A stretch of DNA of 64,000 nucleotides from Cyanobium sp. E1_MAG_00006 (GTDB lineage Bacteria > Cyanobacteriota > Cyanobacteriia > PCC-6307 > Cyanobiaceae), in NCBI GenBank assembly GCA_027488975.1, contig JAIYAQ010000032.1:1-64000 (forward strand), in the 5' to 3' direction. A program made the position numbers and the translations under genes. Positions 17,356-29,626 of the stretch are shown here, one piece after another. The first letter of the stretch is position 1, and each line of letters opens with the position of its first letter. The notes under the pieces are model-generated. The model was not told where the DNA came from and ran no database searches. It worked only from the letters and a program-made list of their open reading frames with translations.

Positions 17356-18879
17356 ATGGCCGCCACCCAGACCAATCCACTGCGCGTTGGCCTGCGCCAG
17401 GAGCGGGTGATCTCGCCCCAGTGCCTGGTGATCTTCGGTGCCAGCGGCGACCTCACCCACCGCAAGCTGATTCCGGCGCTGTTCGAGCTCTTCCGCCAGC
17501 GACGCCTGCCAACGGAATTCGCGGTGCTGGGCTGCGCGCGCCGGCCCTGGAGCGACGAGGACTTCCGCAGCCGCATGGCCGAGGCCCTCGCCGAAGAGGT
17601 GAAGCAGCACCAGAGCGCCTGGCAGCAGTTCGCCGCCTGCCTGTTCTACGAACCGGTGGATCTGCAACAGGACGAGGACGTCGTGCGGCTGGGCACGCGA
17701 CTGGAAGCGATCGACCGGCTGCGGGCCACCCGTGGCAACCGCACCTTCTACCTCTCCGTCTCCCCCGCCTTCTATGGCAGCGGCTGCCGCGCCCTGGCGG
17801 CCGCCGGACTGTTGCGCGATCCCGCCCGCAGCCGGGTGGTGATCGAGAAGCCCTTCGGCACCGATTACGCCAGCGCCGAGCAGCTCAACCGGGTGGTGCA
17901 GGCCTGCGGCCAGGAGCAGCAGATCTTCCGGATCGACCACTACCTCGGCAAGGAGACGGTGCAGAACATCCTGGTTCTGCGCTTCGCCAACACGATCTTC
18001 GAACCGATCTGGAACCGCAATTACATCGCCAACGTGCAGATCACCGCTGCCGAAACGGTGGGGGTTGAGGAGCGGGCCGGCTACTACGAATCAAGCGGGG
18101 CCCTGCGCGACATGGTGCAGAACCACCTCACCCAGATGCTGGCTCTCACCACGATGGAGGCGCCCGGCCGCTTCGACCCGGAGGCCATTCGCAACGAGAA
18201 GGCCAAGGTGCTGCAGGCCGCTCGCCTGGCCAATGAGGACGAGCCGTGGAAGTGCTGCGTGCGGGGCCAGTACAGCCGTGGCGGCAGCCCGGCCATGCCC
18301 CTGTCGGGCTATCGCCAGGAGCCGGGGGTGAACCCCAACAGCACTACCGAAACTTATGTGGCGATGAAGCTGTTCATCGACAACTGGCGCTGGCAGGGGG
18401 TGCCCTTCTACCTGCGCACCGGCAAGCGTCTGCCCAAGCGGCTGAGCGAGGTGGTGCTCACCTTCCGCGAAGCCCCGGTGCACCTGTTTGATGCCGCCGG
18501 CGGCAGCCCCACCGCTAACCAGCTGGTGCTGCGCATCCAGCCCGATGAGGGGGCCGGCTTCGTGTTCGAGGTGAAAGCGCCGGGCTCCGGCATGCGCAGC
18601 CGCCCGGTGGACATGCACTTCAGCTACGACGAATCCTTCGGCGAGCCCTCCGACGAGGGCTACGTGCGCCTGCTGGCGGACGCCATGCTGGGTGACCCCA
18701 CCCTGTTCACCCGCAGCGACGAGGTGGAGGCCGCCTGGCGCCTTTACACCCCCCTGCTGGAGCTGATCGAGGAAGCACCCTGGCAGCTGCCGGTGCAGCC
18801 CTACGAGGCTGGCACCTGGGGGCCCGGTGCCGCCGACAGCCTGCTGGCCGACGACGGCCTGCTCTGGCGACGCCCCTGA
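17356..18879 (+). CDS. zwf: Glucose-6-phosphate 1-dehydrogenase
   Basis: A 507-residue first enzyme of the oxidative pentose phosphate pathway, making NADPH in the dark. The Rossmann motif is LVIFGASGDLTHRKLIPALF. The conserved substrate and catalytic motif is RIDHYLGKETVQN, followed by RFANTIFEPIWNR. Two cysteines in CLFYEPVDL and EPWKCCVRG may relate to the redox regulation known for cyanobacterial G6PDH. opcA, which encodes its allosteric activator, follows 78 bp downstream, the classic cyanobacterial arrangement. Confidence 0.97.
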   Translation: MAATQTNPLRVGLRQERVISPQCLVIFGASGDLTHRKLIPALFELFRQRRLPTEFAVLGCARRPWSDEDFRSRMAEALAEEVKQHQSAWQQFAACLFYEPVDLQQDEDVVRLGTRLEAIDRLRATRGNRTFYLSVSPAFYGSGCRALAAAGLLRDPARSRVVIEKPFGTDYASAEQLNRVVQACGQEQQIFRIDHYLGKETVQNILVLRFANTIFEPIWNRNYIANVQITAAETVGVEERAGYYESSGALRDMVQNHLTQMLALTTMEAPGRFDPEAIRNEKAKVLQAARLANEDEPWKCCVRGQYSRGGSPAMPLSGYRQEPGVNPNSTTETYVAMKLFIDNWRWQGVPFYLRTGKRLPKRLSEVVLTFREAPVHLFDAAGGSPTANQLVLRIQPDEGAGFVFEVKAPGSGMRSRPVDMHFSYDESFGEPSDEGYVRLLADAMLGDPTLFTRSDEVEAAWRLYTPLLELIEEAPWQLPVQPYEAGTWGPGAADSLLADDGLLWRRP

Positions 18880-18957
18880 GACATTCGCCACTCGCACCGC
18901 GACGCGGCCGACTCCTTTCAGCCTCCATCGCTCCCCCCCTTCGTCCTTTGATCCGCC

Positions 18958-20262
18958 ATGGCTCCCCAACTCACCCTGCAGGCCCCACTGGAACTGCCAC
19001 CCGCAGAGGTGCCGGGCTATCTCGACCGGCTCTGGGGCGAGGCGCTCCAGGAATCGACCGGTGCCGCCACCTTCACCCTGCTGGTGTGGGAACCCTCCTG
19101 GCTGCAGCAGCAGCTGATCCGCACCGGCCGCATCGATGGACCTCTCAGCGGCCTGCTCAACGGCGAGCTGCTCGAAGCGGCCCGCCAGGTGGTGGGTGAG
19201 GTGGGGCTGCCGACCAGCACCGCACCGATGGCACCGGAGGTGGCCTGGCGGCTGGGGCAGCAGGCCGGCGACCACAGCGCTGAGGATCTGCGCGGTCAGT
19301 TCGTGGACCGCGCCATCAGCGCGCACCGCCCGCGGCGGCTGATCACGCTGGCCCCCACCCTGGCGGCGGATCACCCTCTCGAAACCCTGGTGGCGGCCTA
19401 CTGCCCGCTGGCAGAGGAGCGCAGCGGCAGCGAAGACGCCTGTGGGGATGTGGTGGTGTTGCGGGGCGGCATGGGGGCAATCGAGCAGGGACTGGCGATG
19501 CTGCAGCCGCTGATTCCCGCGGAGCTGCCCTGCTGGGTGTGGTGGAACGGCTCCATGGACGAATCACCGGAGCTGCTGGAGGCCCTGGCAGTGCCGCCAC
19601 GGCGGCTGGTGGTGGACAGCTCGATCGGCGAGCCCCGCCGCTGCCTGGATCTGCTGGTGGACCGGATCGAACTGGGCCAGGCGGTGAACGATCTGAACTG
19701 GCTGCGGCTACGCAGCTGGCGCGAGTCGCTGGCGATGGTGTTCGACCCGCCGCGGCGCCAGCTGGCGCTTGATCAGGTGGTGCAGCTCGACATCGACGTG
19801 GAGGGAAACCATCCGGTGAAAGGCCTGTTGCTGGCCGCCTGGATCGCCGACCGGCTGGGCTGGCATCTGCAGAGCAGCTACTGGATCCATGGCGACCGCC
19901 CGGAGGGCCTCGGCATCGGCGCCGAGTTCCAGCGCACCGACGGCCAGAGCGTGCAGTTCCGGCTGATGCCGGTGCCTGTGGGCATCAGCAAGACCCACCC
20001 CGGGGCCTTGGTGGGCCTGCGCCTGATCTGCGCTCCTGCCGGTCAGAGCCCCCTGTGCGTGATCCTCTGCTCGGAATCGGGCGGTTGCATGCGGCTGGAG
20101 GCGGGCGGCGTGGCTTCGATGGAGCTGGCCGAGGAGGTGGTGCCTCTACCCAATGAAAGCGAGGAGATGGAAATGGCCCGGCTGCTGGCGGGCGGCCACG
20201 ACAGCACCAACCCCCTGCTGGCCGCCGCCGCGCCGCTGGCTGCCAAGCTGCTGCCCAGCTGA
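18958..20262 (+). CDS. opcA: Glucose-6-phosphate dehydrogenase assembly/activator protein OpcA
   Basis: A 434-residue protein that activates and oligomerises G6PDH in cyanobacteria and carries its thioredoxin-sensitive redox control. Recognisable parts are the N-terminal LWGEALQESTGAATFTLLVW, the block RARISAHRPRR-like VDRAISAHRPRRLITL, the central LPCWVWWNGS, and the conserved NDLNWLRLRSWRESLAMVFD. Gene order zwf-opcA supports the call. The two should be co-expressed at night. Confidence 0.93.
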   Translation: MAPQLTLQAPLELPPAEVPGYLDRLWGEALQESTGAATFTLLVWEPSWLQQQLIRTGRIDGPLSGLLNGELLEAARQVVGEVGLPTSTAPMAPEVAWRLGQQAGDHSAEDLRGQFVDRAISAHRPRRLITLAPTLAADHPLETLVAAYCPLAEERSGSEDACGDVVVLRGGMGAIEQGLAMLQPLIPAELPCWVWWNGSMDESPELLEALAVPPRRLVVDSSIGEPRRCLDLLVDRIELGQAVNDLNWLRLRSWRESLAMVFDPPRRQLALDQVVQLDIDVEGNHPVKGLLLAAWIADRLGWHLQSSYWIHGDRPEGLGIGAEFQRTDGQSVQFRLMPVPVGISKTHPGALVGLRLICAPAGQSPLCVILCSESGGCMRLEAGGVASMELAEEVVPLPNESEEMEMARLLAGGHDSTNPLLAAAAPLAAKLLPS

Positions 20263-20310
20263 GCCCGCCGGCCGGCGGCGCCGGCCCCGCCACCGTGCCC
20301 CTGTTCCGCC

Positions 20311-21726
20311 ATGCCCTGCCTGATCGCCGCCCCGGCCAGCGGCAGCGGCAAGACCCTGGTGAGCCTGGCCCTCACCGCCATGGCACGGCGGCACGGCCGC
20401 ACGATCCAGACCTTCAAAGTGGGGCCCGACTACCTGGACCCCCAGCTCCTCACGGCTGCCAGCGGCCGGCCCTGCCGCAACCTCGATCCGCTGCTCTGCG
20501 GTGAAGCCTGGGTGCAGGCCAGCTTCCAGCGCCATGGCTGCGCTGCACAGCTGGCACTGGTGGAGGGGGTGATGGGCTTGTTCGACGGCCGCGGCCCCAG
20601 CACAGTGGGTAGCTCCGCCGCCGTGGCTGCGCTGCTTGGTTTACCGGTGGTGCTGGTGGTGGAGGCCAGCCGTCAGGCGGGATCGCTGGCGGCGCTGGTG
20701 CGCGGCTTCCGCGATCACCAGCCGAAGCTGCACATCGCCGGCGTGGTGCTGAACGGCATCGGCAGCGAACGCCACCACGCCCTGCTCGCAGAGGCGCTGG
20801 CCAGCATCGCCATGCCGCTGCTGGGAGCCCTGCCCCGCCACGACAGCCTGGAGCTGCCATCACGCCACCTGGGCCTGCTGCCGGCCCACGAACTCGGCGA
20901 TCTGCAGCAGCGCCTCGGGGCCTGGGCGGATCTGGCGGAGCGCCATCTCGATCTGGAGCAGCTCTGGCCCTTGTTGGAGGCACCCCAGTGGTCGCCAGCA
21001 TCCCTTCAACCTGCCGCCTCCCCCCGGCCCACGGCGTCCAGCCCGGTGCCGGTGGCGATCGCCAGTGATGCGGCCTTTCACTTCCGCTATCCCGAGGCGG
21101 CAGAACTTCTGGAAGCCCAGGGACTGACGGTGCTGCCCTGGTCGCCCCTGGCCAATGAGGCACTGCCTCCCGGCAGCCGGGCCCTGATCCTGCCGGGGGG
21201 CTACCCGGAACTGCATGCTGCCGCTCTGGCCTCAAGCTGCAGGAGCCTGGCGGCGCTGCGCGGCGCTGCCGCCGCTGGGCTACCGATCTACGCCGAGTGC
21301 GGCGGCCTGCTGCTGCTGGGCCAGAGCCTGGCGGATGCCAACGGGCTGGCGCACGCCATGGCGGGGCTGCTGCCGTTCCATGCCCGCCGCGGCAGCCTCA
21401 GCCTCGGCTATCGCGATGCCCTTGCCCACAATGACGGCCTGGTCCTGCGCCGTGGCGAGCGGCTCTGCGGCCATGAATTCCACCGCTGGCAGCTGAACGA
21501 TCAGCCCGGCAGCGCAGCAGACGATGAGCTCTGGGGACAGGCGGGTGAGGCAACCGCTCCGCTCTGGCAGCTGGCGGGCTGGGGTTCGCCAGCGCGAGCC
21601 GAGGGCTGGGGCAGCCCTCAGCTGCATGCCAGCTGGCTGCATCTGCACTGGGGCGGCTGTCCCCAGATTCCGCACCGCCTCGCCGCTGCCGCCCGCAGGG
21701 CCAGCCCCCTCACCCCACTGATCTGA
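20311..21726 (+). CDS. cbiA: Cobyrinate a,c-diamide synthase
   Basis: A 471-residue ATP-dependent amidotransferase that amidates the a and c side chains of cobyrinate in (pseudo)cobalamin synthesis. The P-loop is near the N-terminus (APASGSGKTLVSLAL), with the segment KVGPDYLDPQLL. The middle shows VEGVMGLFDGRG. The C-terminal class I glutaminase-like domain contains LILPGGYPELHAAAL, the nucleophile Cys in PIYAECGGLLLLGQ and CGHEFHRWQL. Length is normal. It starts 48 bp after opcA, perhaps in one transcript with the phosphatase that follows. Confidence 0.94.
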   Translation: MPCLIAAPASGSGKTLVSLALTAMARRHGRTIQTFKVGPDYLDPQLLTAASGRPCRNLDPLLCGEAWVQASFQRHGCAAQLALVEGVMGLFDGRGPSTVGSSAAVAALLGLPVVLVVEASRQAGSLAALVRGFRDHQPKLHIAGVVLNGIGSERHHALLAEALASIAMPLLGALPRHDSLELPSRHLGLLPAHELGDLQQRLGAWADLAERHLDLEQLWPLLEAPQWSPASLQPAASPRPTASSPVPVAIASDAAFHFRYPEAAELLEAQGLTVLPWSPLANEALPPGSRALILPGGYPELHAAALASSCRSLAALRGAAAAGLPIYAECGGLLLLGQSLADANGLAHAMAGLLPFHARRGSLSLGYRDALAHNDGLVLRRGERLCGHEFHRWQLNDQPGSAADDELWGQAGEATAPLWQLAGWGSPARAEGWGSPQLHASWLHLHWGGCPQIPHRLAAAARRASPLTPLI

Positions 21727-21732
21727 TCCGCC

Positions 21733-22332
21733 ATGCCCACCCCCGAACTCTGGCTGCTGCGCCACGGCGCCACCGACTGGGCCGTGAACGGCCGCCACAC
21801 CGGCCGCACCGACCGTCCCCTGCTTCCCGCCGGTGAATTGGAAGCGACCTCCCTGGCACCGGTGCTGGCGGCCCAGGCCTTCCAGGCAGTACTTGTGAGC
21901 CCGCTGCAGCGGGCCCGGCGCACCTGCGAGCTGGCCGGCCTGGGGGCCGCAGCCGAGGTGTGTGACGACCTGCGCGAATGGGACTACGGCGACTACGAGG
22001 GGCTGACAACCGCCGAGATCCGCCTGAGCGTGCCGGGCTGGACGATCTGGAGCCACCCCTGCCCCGGTGGCGAGAGCACCGATCAGGTGGGCGAGCGCTG
22101 CGGCCGACTGATCGAGCGGGCGCTGGAGCTGGCGGGCGACGATGGCCGCGTGGCCCTGTTCGCCCATGGCCATATCCTGCGCAGCCTGGCGGGCTGCTGG
22201 CTGGGGCTGGGGCCAGCCGGCGGCGCTCTGCTGGTGCTCGGCACCGCCGGCATCTCGGTGCTGGGGCAGGAGCGGCAGCAGCGGGCCCTACTGCGCTGGA
22301 ACGCCCCTGCGTCGTTCAATCCAGCGCCGTAG
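21733..22332 (+). CDS. Histidine phosphatase family protein (phosphoglycerate-mutase-like)
   Basis: A 199-residue protein with the catalytic RHG motif at the N-terminus (WLLRHGATDWAVNGRHTG). A second Arg lies in VSPLQRARRTCELAG, the Glu in REWDYGDYEG, and the second catalytic His in VALFAHGHILRSLAG. This is the two-histidine phosphatase superfamily, with a phosphohistidine intermediate. It sits 6 bp after cbiA. In cobalamin operons a similar enzyme (CobC, alpha-ribazole phosphatase) is common, so that role is possible, but a general sugar phosphatase is equally likely. Confidence 0.85.
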   Translation: MPTPELWLLRHGATDWAVNGRHTGRTDRPLLPAGELEATSLAPVLAAQAFQAVLVSPLQRARRTCELAGLGAAAEVCDDLREWDYGDYEGLTTAEIRLSVPGWTIWSHPCPGGESTDQVGERCGRLIERALELAGDDGRVALFAHGHILRSLAGCWLGLGPAGGALLVLGTAGISVLGQERQQRALLRWNAPASFNPAP

Positions 22333-22498
22333 CCGAAATCGCGCTGCCGTGGCAGGTTGAGACTGGCCAGCGTGCAGGAGCCCCGTGGAGAAACCACTGC
22401 CCCGCCAGATGAACTCCCAGGCGCCGGGCTGGCTGTTCGCCGACATGAGCCCGATGACCCGCAGCAGCCGGGCGGCGCGGCTGCGGGAGTGGCGTCGG

Positions 22499-22801
22499 GT
22501 GGAGCGGGGCGAGCCGCGCAGCACCCCCCACATCGAGCGCTGGCAGCTGATCGTGCGCGGCCGTGTGCAGGGGGTGGGCTACCGCGCCAGCTGCTGCCAG
22601 AAAGCCAAACAGCTCGATCTGCACGGCTGGGTGCGCAACCTGCCCGATGGCTGCGTCGAAGTGCAGGCGGAGGGGGCCGTGCATCTGCTCACCGAGCTGC
22701 GCCTGTGGTGCGAGCACGGACCCGCCGGCGCTGAGGTTCACAGCGTCAGCCACGCGCATCTCGCCCCCAGCAGGGAAGACTGGTTCGAAATCCGAGCCTG
22801 A
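22499..22801 (+). CDS. acyP: Acylphosphatase
   Basis: About 100 residues from the GTG at 22499, which has a GGAG tract about 10 nt upstream. The frame is open to a GTG at 22385, which would give a 138-residue protein with an unusual basic N-terminus. Both catalytic residues are present: the Arg in RGRVQGVGYRASC and the Asn in LHGWVRNLPDGCVEVQ. Acylphosphatases hydrolyse acyl phosphates such as carbamoyl or 1,3-bisphosphoglycerate mixed anhydrides. The metabolic role in bacteria is not settled. Confidence 0.88.
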   Translation: MERGEPRSTPHIERWQLIVRGRVQGVGYRASCCQKAKQLDLHGWVRNLPDGCVEVQAEGAVHLLTELRLWCEHGPAGAEVHSVSHAHLAPSREDWFEIRA

Positions 22802-22810
22802 CCTGCACCC

Positions 22811-23497
22811 ATGAGCCATGGCACTCTCTGGGCCGAACTGCTGGCCTACGGCAGCGGCATCAGCCTGAGTCCGATTCACATCGGCCTGCTGCTGCTGCTG
22901 CTGCTCGGACCAAACCCGCTGCGCCGCGGCGGCCTGTTCGTGCTCAGCTGGATGGTCACCATCACAGCGACCCTTGTGGTGCTGCTGACGGTCGGCCACA
23001 GCCTGCTGCTCACGATGGAGCAGGGCTCCAGCCACAGGACGGGTCTGGACCTTCTCGGCGCCGGCGCCCTGCTGGCCCTGGGGCTGCGGGAACTGCTTGA
23101 GCGCCGCGAGGAGGGTCAGGAGCCACCCGGCTGGACCCGCCAGCTGGACCGCCTTTGCGCCATGCCCCTGCCGCTGCTGCTGGGGGCCAGCTGCGCCATC
23201 GAGGTGGTGAGCCCGGACGACCTGTTCCTGTTCGCCAAGGCGGCCTCGGCCCTGCTGGCCAACGGTCTGAGTCGGGCCCAGGAGGTGCTGTTCACGGCAG
23301 GATTCACCCTGGCGGCCAGCCTGGCGTTGCTGCTGCCGTTCGCCGCGGTGCTGGTGGGCCGGACGCAGGTGCTGCCGCTGCTGGAGCGTGGCAAGCAGCT
23401 GCTGTTCGCCCGCGGTGATCTGCTGGTGGGCGGCCTGAGCCTGGTACTGGCCGGCTACCTGGGCTGGCAGGGCATCGAGGGGCTCCAGCTCAGCTGA
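22811..23497 (+). CDS. GAP-family integral membrane protein
   Basis: A 228-residue protein with about six hydrophobic segments (for example IHIGLLLLLLLGPNPLRRGG, LSWMVTITATLVVLLTVGH, LLGAGALLALGLRELL, FTLAASLALLLPFAAVLVG). The N-terminal SPIHIG and the loop AIEVVSPDDLFLF fit the GAP/LysE-like transporter family (which includes mycobacterial Sap proteins). It probably exports a small molecule or lipid, with substrate unknown. It follows acyP by 9 bp, so co-transcription is likely. Confidence 0.75.
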   Translation: MSHGTLWAELLAYGSGISLSPIHIGLLLLLLLGPNPLRRGGLFVLSWMVTITATLVVLLTVGHSLLLTMEQGSSHRTGLDLLGAGALLALGLRELLERREEGQEPPGWTRQLDRLCAMPLPLLLGASCAIEVVSPDDLFLFAKAASALLANGLSRAQEVLFTAGFTLAASLALLLPFAAVLVGRTQVLPLLERGKQLLFARGDLLVGGLSLVLAGYLGWQGIEGLQLS

Positions 23498-23522
23498 AGC
23501 GAACCCACCAGCGCCGGATCGC

Positions 23523-24978
23523 TCAGGCCCCCTGTCCCAGCCAGTCGGACCAGAGCCGGCGATCGGCACCAGCCCCGCCATCGGCCATCAGCCAGACCGC
23601 CTGACTGGCGCGGCTGACCGCGACATACACCAGCTGCTGGCGCAGCACAGGATCCTGGGGCCAGAAGACGTCGCCGGCGATGAACACCTCACCGAAGGTA
23701 CTGCCCTGGCTGCGGTGCACCGTGAGCACGGCCGCCGGCCCGAGAGAGGCGAAGGCATCGCGCACCAGGAAGTAGCGGCGCCACAGGCCCCGGCCCGCCT
23801 GCTTGCCCGCGTCGCGGGCCTGCTGACGCAGACGCTGCAGCACGTCATCGAGTTGCCGGCGGCCGGCGCTGCCAACCGGCGGCAGCAAGCGCAGGCTGAG
23901 GCGGGTGTCACCGGTCTCCACCTCGGCGGTGAGCGTCTCGATCACCGGAGGCAGCAGGCCATCGTCGCTGCCGACGCCGAACTCCGACAGGTCACAGCGC
24001 TCCGGCGTCACATCGCGCACCACCAGCTCCCGATTGGAGCCCAGCAGCAGATCGGGCTCCTCGGCCGCCTCCTCGCCGGCGCGGCAGGCGGGCGCCATCA
24101 CAGCGCTGCGGGTGATCAGCACCTCGCCCGGCAGCACCGGCAGCTGATCGGCCATATCGCCATGGATGGCCCGGCGCGCCAGGGGCACCAGCTCCTCGAG
24201 GCAGCGATTCGTGTAGCAGAGGATGCGGGCGTGATCCGGGTTGTCGAGCTCGGCGGCGCGGCGCAGCCCCGCCTGAGCCGCCGCCAACCAGGCGCTGCGC
24301 GACAGGGCGCTCACCTGAGCGTGGTCATCGCGCACAGGCGCGAAGGCAGGCGGGCGGCGGCAGGGAAGCTGCCCGTTGCGCAGGCCCGTGGCCAGCTGCA
24401 GCACGGGCCCCTGATGGCGCACCACCTCGGTGAGGCGGGCTGCCGCAGCCCGCGCCATGGCGAACACAGGGCTCTCCGCCTCCCCCACCGGCGGCAGCTG
24501 GGCCGGATCGCCCACGAACACCAGTCGCGTGCGGAAGGGATGGGCGCAGCGCAGGGCGATCTCCAGCAGGGTGCTGTCAACCATTGAGGCCTCATCCACC
24601 AGCACCAGTCCGAGGTTCTCGAGGGAGGCAGCGGTCTGCTCGGTCTCCTCGCAACGCTCGAGATCCCCCTGGCGCTTGAGCTTCAGGCGCAGCAGGCGGT
24701 GAATCGTGCTGGGGAACCAGGTGGGCTGCAGGCCCGCCCAGGCCAGCTGCTGGCGCAGCACCCCGACCGCCTTATGAGTCGGGGCCACCACCGTCCAGCA
24801 GAGGCCGGTGGTCTCCACCTGCTGCAGCAGATGCCGGCAGAGGTAGGTCTTGCCGGTGCCGGCGTAGCCGCTGAGCACAAAGGGGGTGCCGTCCCAGGGG
24901 GCCGCCAGCCAGACCGCGAAGGCCTCGGCGGCGGCGGCCTGACCATCCGTCAGGGCCGTTGCTCCATCGCCGCTGGCG

Positions 24979-24986
<8 letters not shown>
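23523..24986 (-). CDS. SF1B DNA helicase, RecD/Dda-like
   Basis: A 487-residue ATP-dependent helicase. Walker A is GYAGTGKTYLCRHLLQQ (about residues 40-50). Walker B is LVLVDEASMVD, motif III is LVFVGDPAQLPPVGE, and the C-terminal motifs are VLTVHRSQGSTFGEVFIAGD and QLVYVAVSRASQAVWL. This matches AAA_30/UvrD_C_2 helicases such as RecD2 or Dda but lacks the long N-terminus of RecD2. It overlaps the stop of the upstream PAP2-like gene by 8 bp and is the last gene of the folD-crtE operon. It probably acts in DNA repair. Confidence 0.88.
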
Positions 24987-27442
<2,456 letters not shown>

Positions 27443-27517
27443 GGGGCGGAGAGAGTCAAGGCTCCCTCTCAGCATGCAACGTCAGGGCTAGCTTGATTCA
27501 CACTTTCTTCGGCTGCG

Positions 27518-29623
27518 TTGACCCGCCAGGGCCCCGGCCATCGACCGCGGCGCGTCGCCCGGCGCCTGTGGCGGCAGCTGCTGCGGATTGAGCGCCCACG
27601 CCAGGCCCTCACGCCCTGGCGTCGCCGGGACGGTGTCGCCGTGGTGCTGGTCTGCCTGCTGGTGGCCCTGCTCTCCAGCTGGCCCTGGCTGATCGAGCCG
27701 AGCCTGAGGCCGGGCGTGCCGGCTCCCTTCACCGCCCGCGCCCCCAAGTCCGCCACCGTGGTCGACTCCGATGCCCTGGAGCAGCGACGCTCCCAGCTGG
27801 GGCCGCGCAGCCATGTGCAGGTGGTGGATCCACGCATCAACAAGGAGCTGGAAGAGCGCCTGGAACGCCAGCTGATGGCGATCACCCCTCTGACCGGAAC
27901 CCAGGCGAACCGGGTGGCCCCCCTGGCGCTCAAGCCGATCGAACGGCAATGGCTGTCGGATCTGCCTCGCGCTGAGTTGTCGCAGTGGCAGCAGCAGCTC
28001 TCCCAGGCCCAGCGCCGGATGCTGCAGCAGGGCATCGTCGGCAGTGTGGCCCGTCAGCAGTTGGAGCAGGCCGCACTGCTGCAGCTGGAAAGCACGCCGG
28101 AACCGGGCCGCAGGATCGGAGCGCGCCTGCTGGCCGGCAATCTGCAGGGCCGCAGCAATCTGCGCATCGACGCCGCCCTCACCCAGCGACTGATTGAAGA
28201 CCTGCTCACCCAGCAGGGCATTCCCACCATCAACGTGCGTCAGGGGGAGCTGATCACGCGTCAGGGGGAGTCGATCAGTCCGCAGGCCTACGCCGTTCTC
28301 GACTATTTCGGCCTCGTGAACCGCAGGCCGCTTGTCGGCGCCTGGCTGCTGCATGGCTCCGAGGCCCTGGCCGCCTGCGGCGTGATGGTGCTGCTGATCC
28401 GCCGGTACCGCGCCAGCCTGGAACCCAGACAGGCGCTGCTGGCGCTGGGGCTGTTGCTGCTGGTGCAGGGCTTCAAGCTCTGGCTCGGCGGTGCCGCCAG
28501 CCCGCTGGCGCTGCTCGTGCCGCCGACGCTGCTGCTGGCCCAGGGACTCGGCACCGCCGCCGGGCTGGCCTGGCTGGCCGCCGCCAGCCTGCTCTGGCCG
28601 CTGCCCCTGGAAGGCTTCAACGACCAACGTGTGCTGGTGGCGGCCGGCGTGGCGGCGCTCACGGCGGTGCTGGCGGGCCGGCAGCGCAACCGGGCGCAAC
28701 TGCTCCAGCTCACGCTGCTGGTGCCGGTGGTTGCGCTGGCGGCCGAGTGGCTGCTGCTGCAGTTCGCCGTGGCCCGCAGCGAGGGCAACGGGCTCCTGCC
28801 GATCGGCGCCGACCTTCCCGGCGAGGCCCTGCTTTTGGGCGGACTGCTGCTGGCGGTGCTGCTGCTGAGCCCGCTGCTGGAGAGCAGCTTCGATCTGCTC
28901 ACCCGCAGCCGCCTGCTGGAGCTGGCGGACCTGGAGAGGCCGCTGCTGCGGCGCCTGTCCTGCGAGGCCCCCGGCACCTTTGAACACACGCTGATGATCT
29001 GCGGTCTGGCGGAGGAAGGGGCGCGCACGATCCAGGCGGATGTGGACCTGATCCGCACCGGGGCGCTGTACCACGACGTGGGCAAGCTTCACGGTCCCCA
29101 ATGGTTCATCGAGAATCAGGAAGACGGCAGCAACCCCCACGACAACCTCGACGACCCCCAGCTCAGCGCCGGCATCCTGCAGGCCCATGTGGATGAGGGG
29201 CTGCGGCTGGCGCGCCGCTACCGGTTGCCGCGCCCGCTGGCGGACTTCATCCCCGAGCACCAGGGCACGCTGAAGATGGGGTATTTCCTGCACGAGGCCC
29301 GACGGCGCGACCCGGAGGTGAATGAACGCGCCTTCCGCTATCGGGGACCGAACCCCCGCAGCCGCGAAACCGCCGTGCTGATGCTGGCCGACGGCTGCGA
29401 GGCGGCCCTGCGCTCCCTGCCACCGGACACCAGCGAGCAGCAGGCCCGCGCCATGGTGCACCGCATCGTCGATGCCCGCTGGCAGGACGGTCAGCTGGCG
29501 GACAGTGGCCTGAGCCCGGCGGAACTGGAGCTTCTGGTCAGCGCCTTCGTGCGCGTCTGGCGCCGCATGCGCCATCGCCGCATCCCCTACCCAATCCCGG
29601 CCCGCAAGGGCTACAGCGCCTGA
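27518..29623 (+). CDS. 7TM-HD domain phosphohydrolase (PgpH-like, probable c-di-AMP phosphodiesterase)
   Basis: A 701-residue membrane protein starting at a TTG. An N-terminal transmembrane helix (VVLVCLLVALLSSWPWL) precedes an extracytoplasmic 7TMR-HDED domain. A block of about seven transmembrane helices follows (residues about 270-460). The C-terminal HD domain has EAPGTFEHTLMICGLAEEG, the HD pair in GALYHDVGKLHGPQWF, HDNLDDPQLSAGIL and IPEHQGTLKMGYF. PgpH-type enzymes hydrolyse cyclic di-AMP, the potassium and osmotic second messenger, which also affects night survival in cyanobacteria. It is divergent from folD and 3 bp upstream of a Rieske oxygenase gene. Confidence 0.88.
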   Translation: MTRQGPGHRPRRVARRLWRQLLRIERPRQALTPWRRRDGVAVVLVCLLVALLSSWPWLIEPSLRPGVPAPFTARAPKSATVVDSDALEQRRSQLGPRSHVQVVDPRINKELEERLERQLMAITPLTGTQANRVAPLALKPIERQWLSDLPRAELSQWQQQLSQAQRRMLQQGIVGSVARQQLEQAALLQLESTPEPGRRIGARLLAGNLQGRSNLRIDAALTQRLIEDLLTQQGIPTINVRQGELITRQGESISPQAYAVLDYFGLVNRRPLVGAWLLHGSEALAACGVMVLLIRRYRASLEPRQALLALGLLLLVQGFKLWLGGAASPLALLVPPTLLLAQGLGTAAGLAWLAAASLLWPLPLEGFNDQRVLVAAGVAALTAVLAGRQRNRAQLLQLTLLVPVVALAAEWLLLQFAVARSEGNGLLPIGADLPGEALLLGGLLLAVLLLSPLLESSFDLLTRSRLLELADLERPLLRRLSCEAPGTFEHTLMICGLAEEGARTIQADVDLIRTGALYHDVGKLHGPQWFIENQEDGSNPHDNLDDPQLSAGILQAHVDEGLRLARRYRLPRPLADFIPEHQGTLKMGYFLHEARRRDPEVNERAFRYRGPNPRSRETAVLMLADGCEAALRSLPPDTSEQQARAMVHRIVDARWQDGQLADSGLSPAELELLVSAFVRVWRRMRHRRIPYPIPARKGYSA

Positions 29624-29626
29624 GCC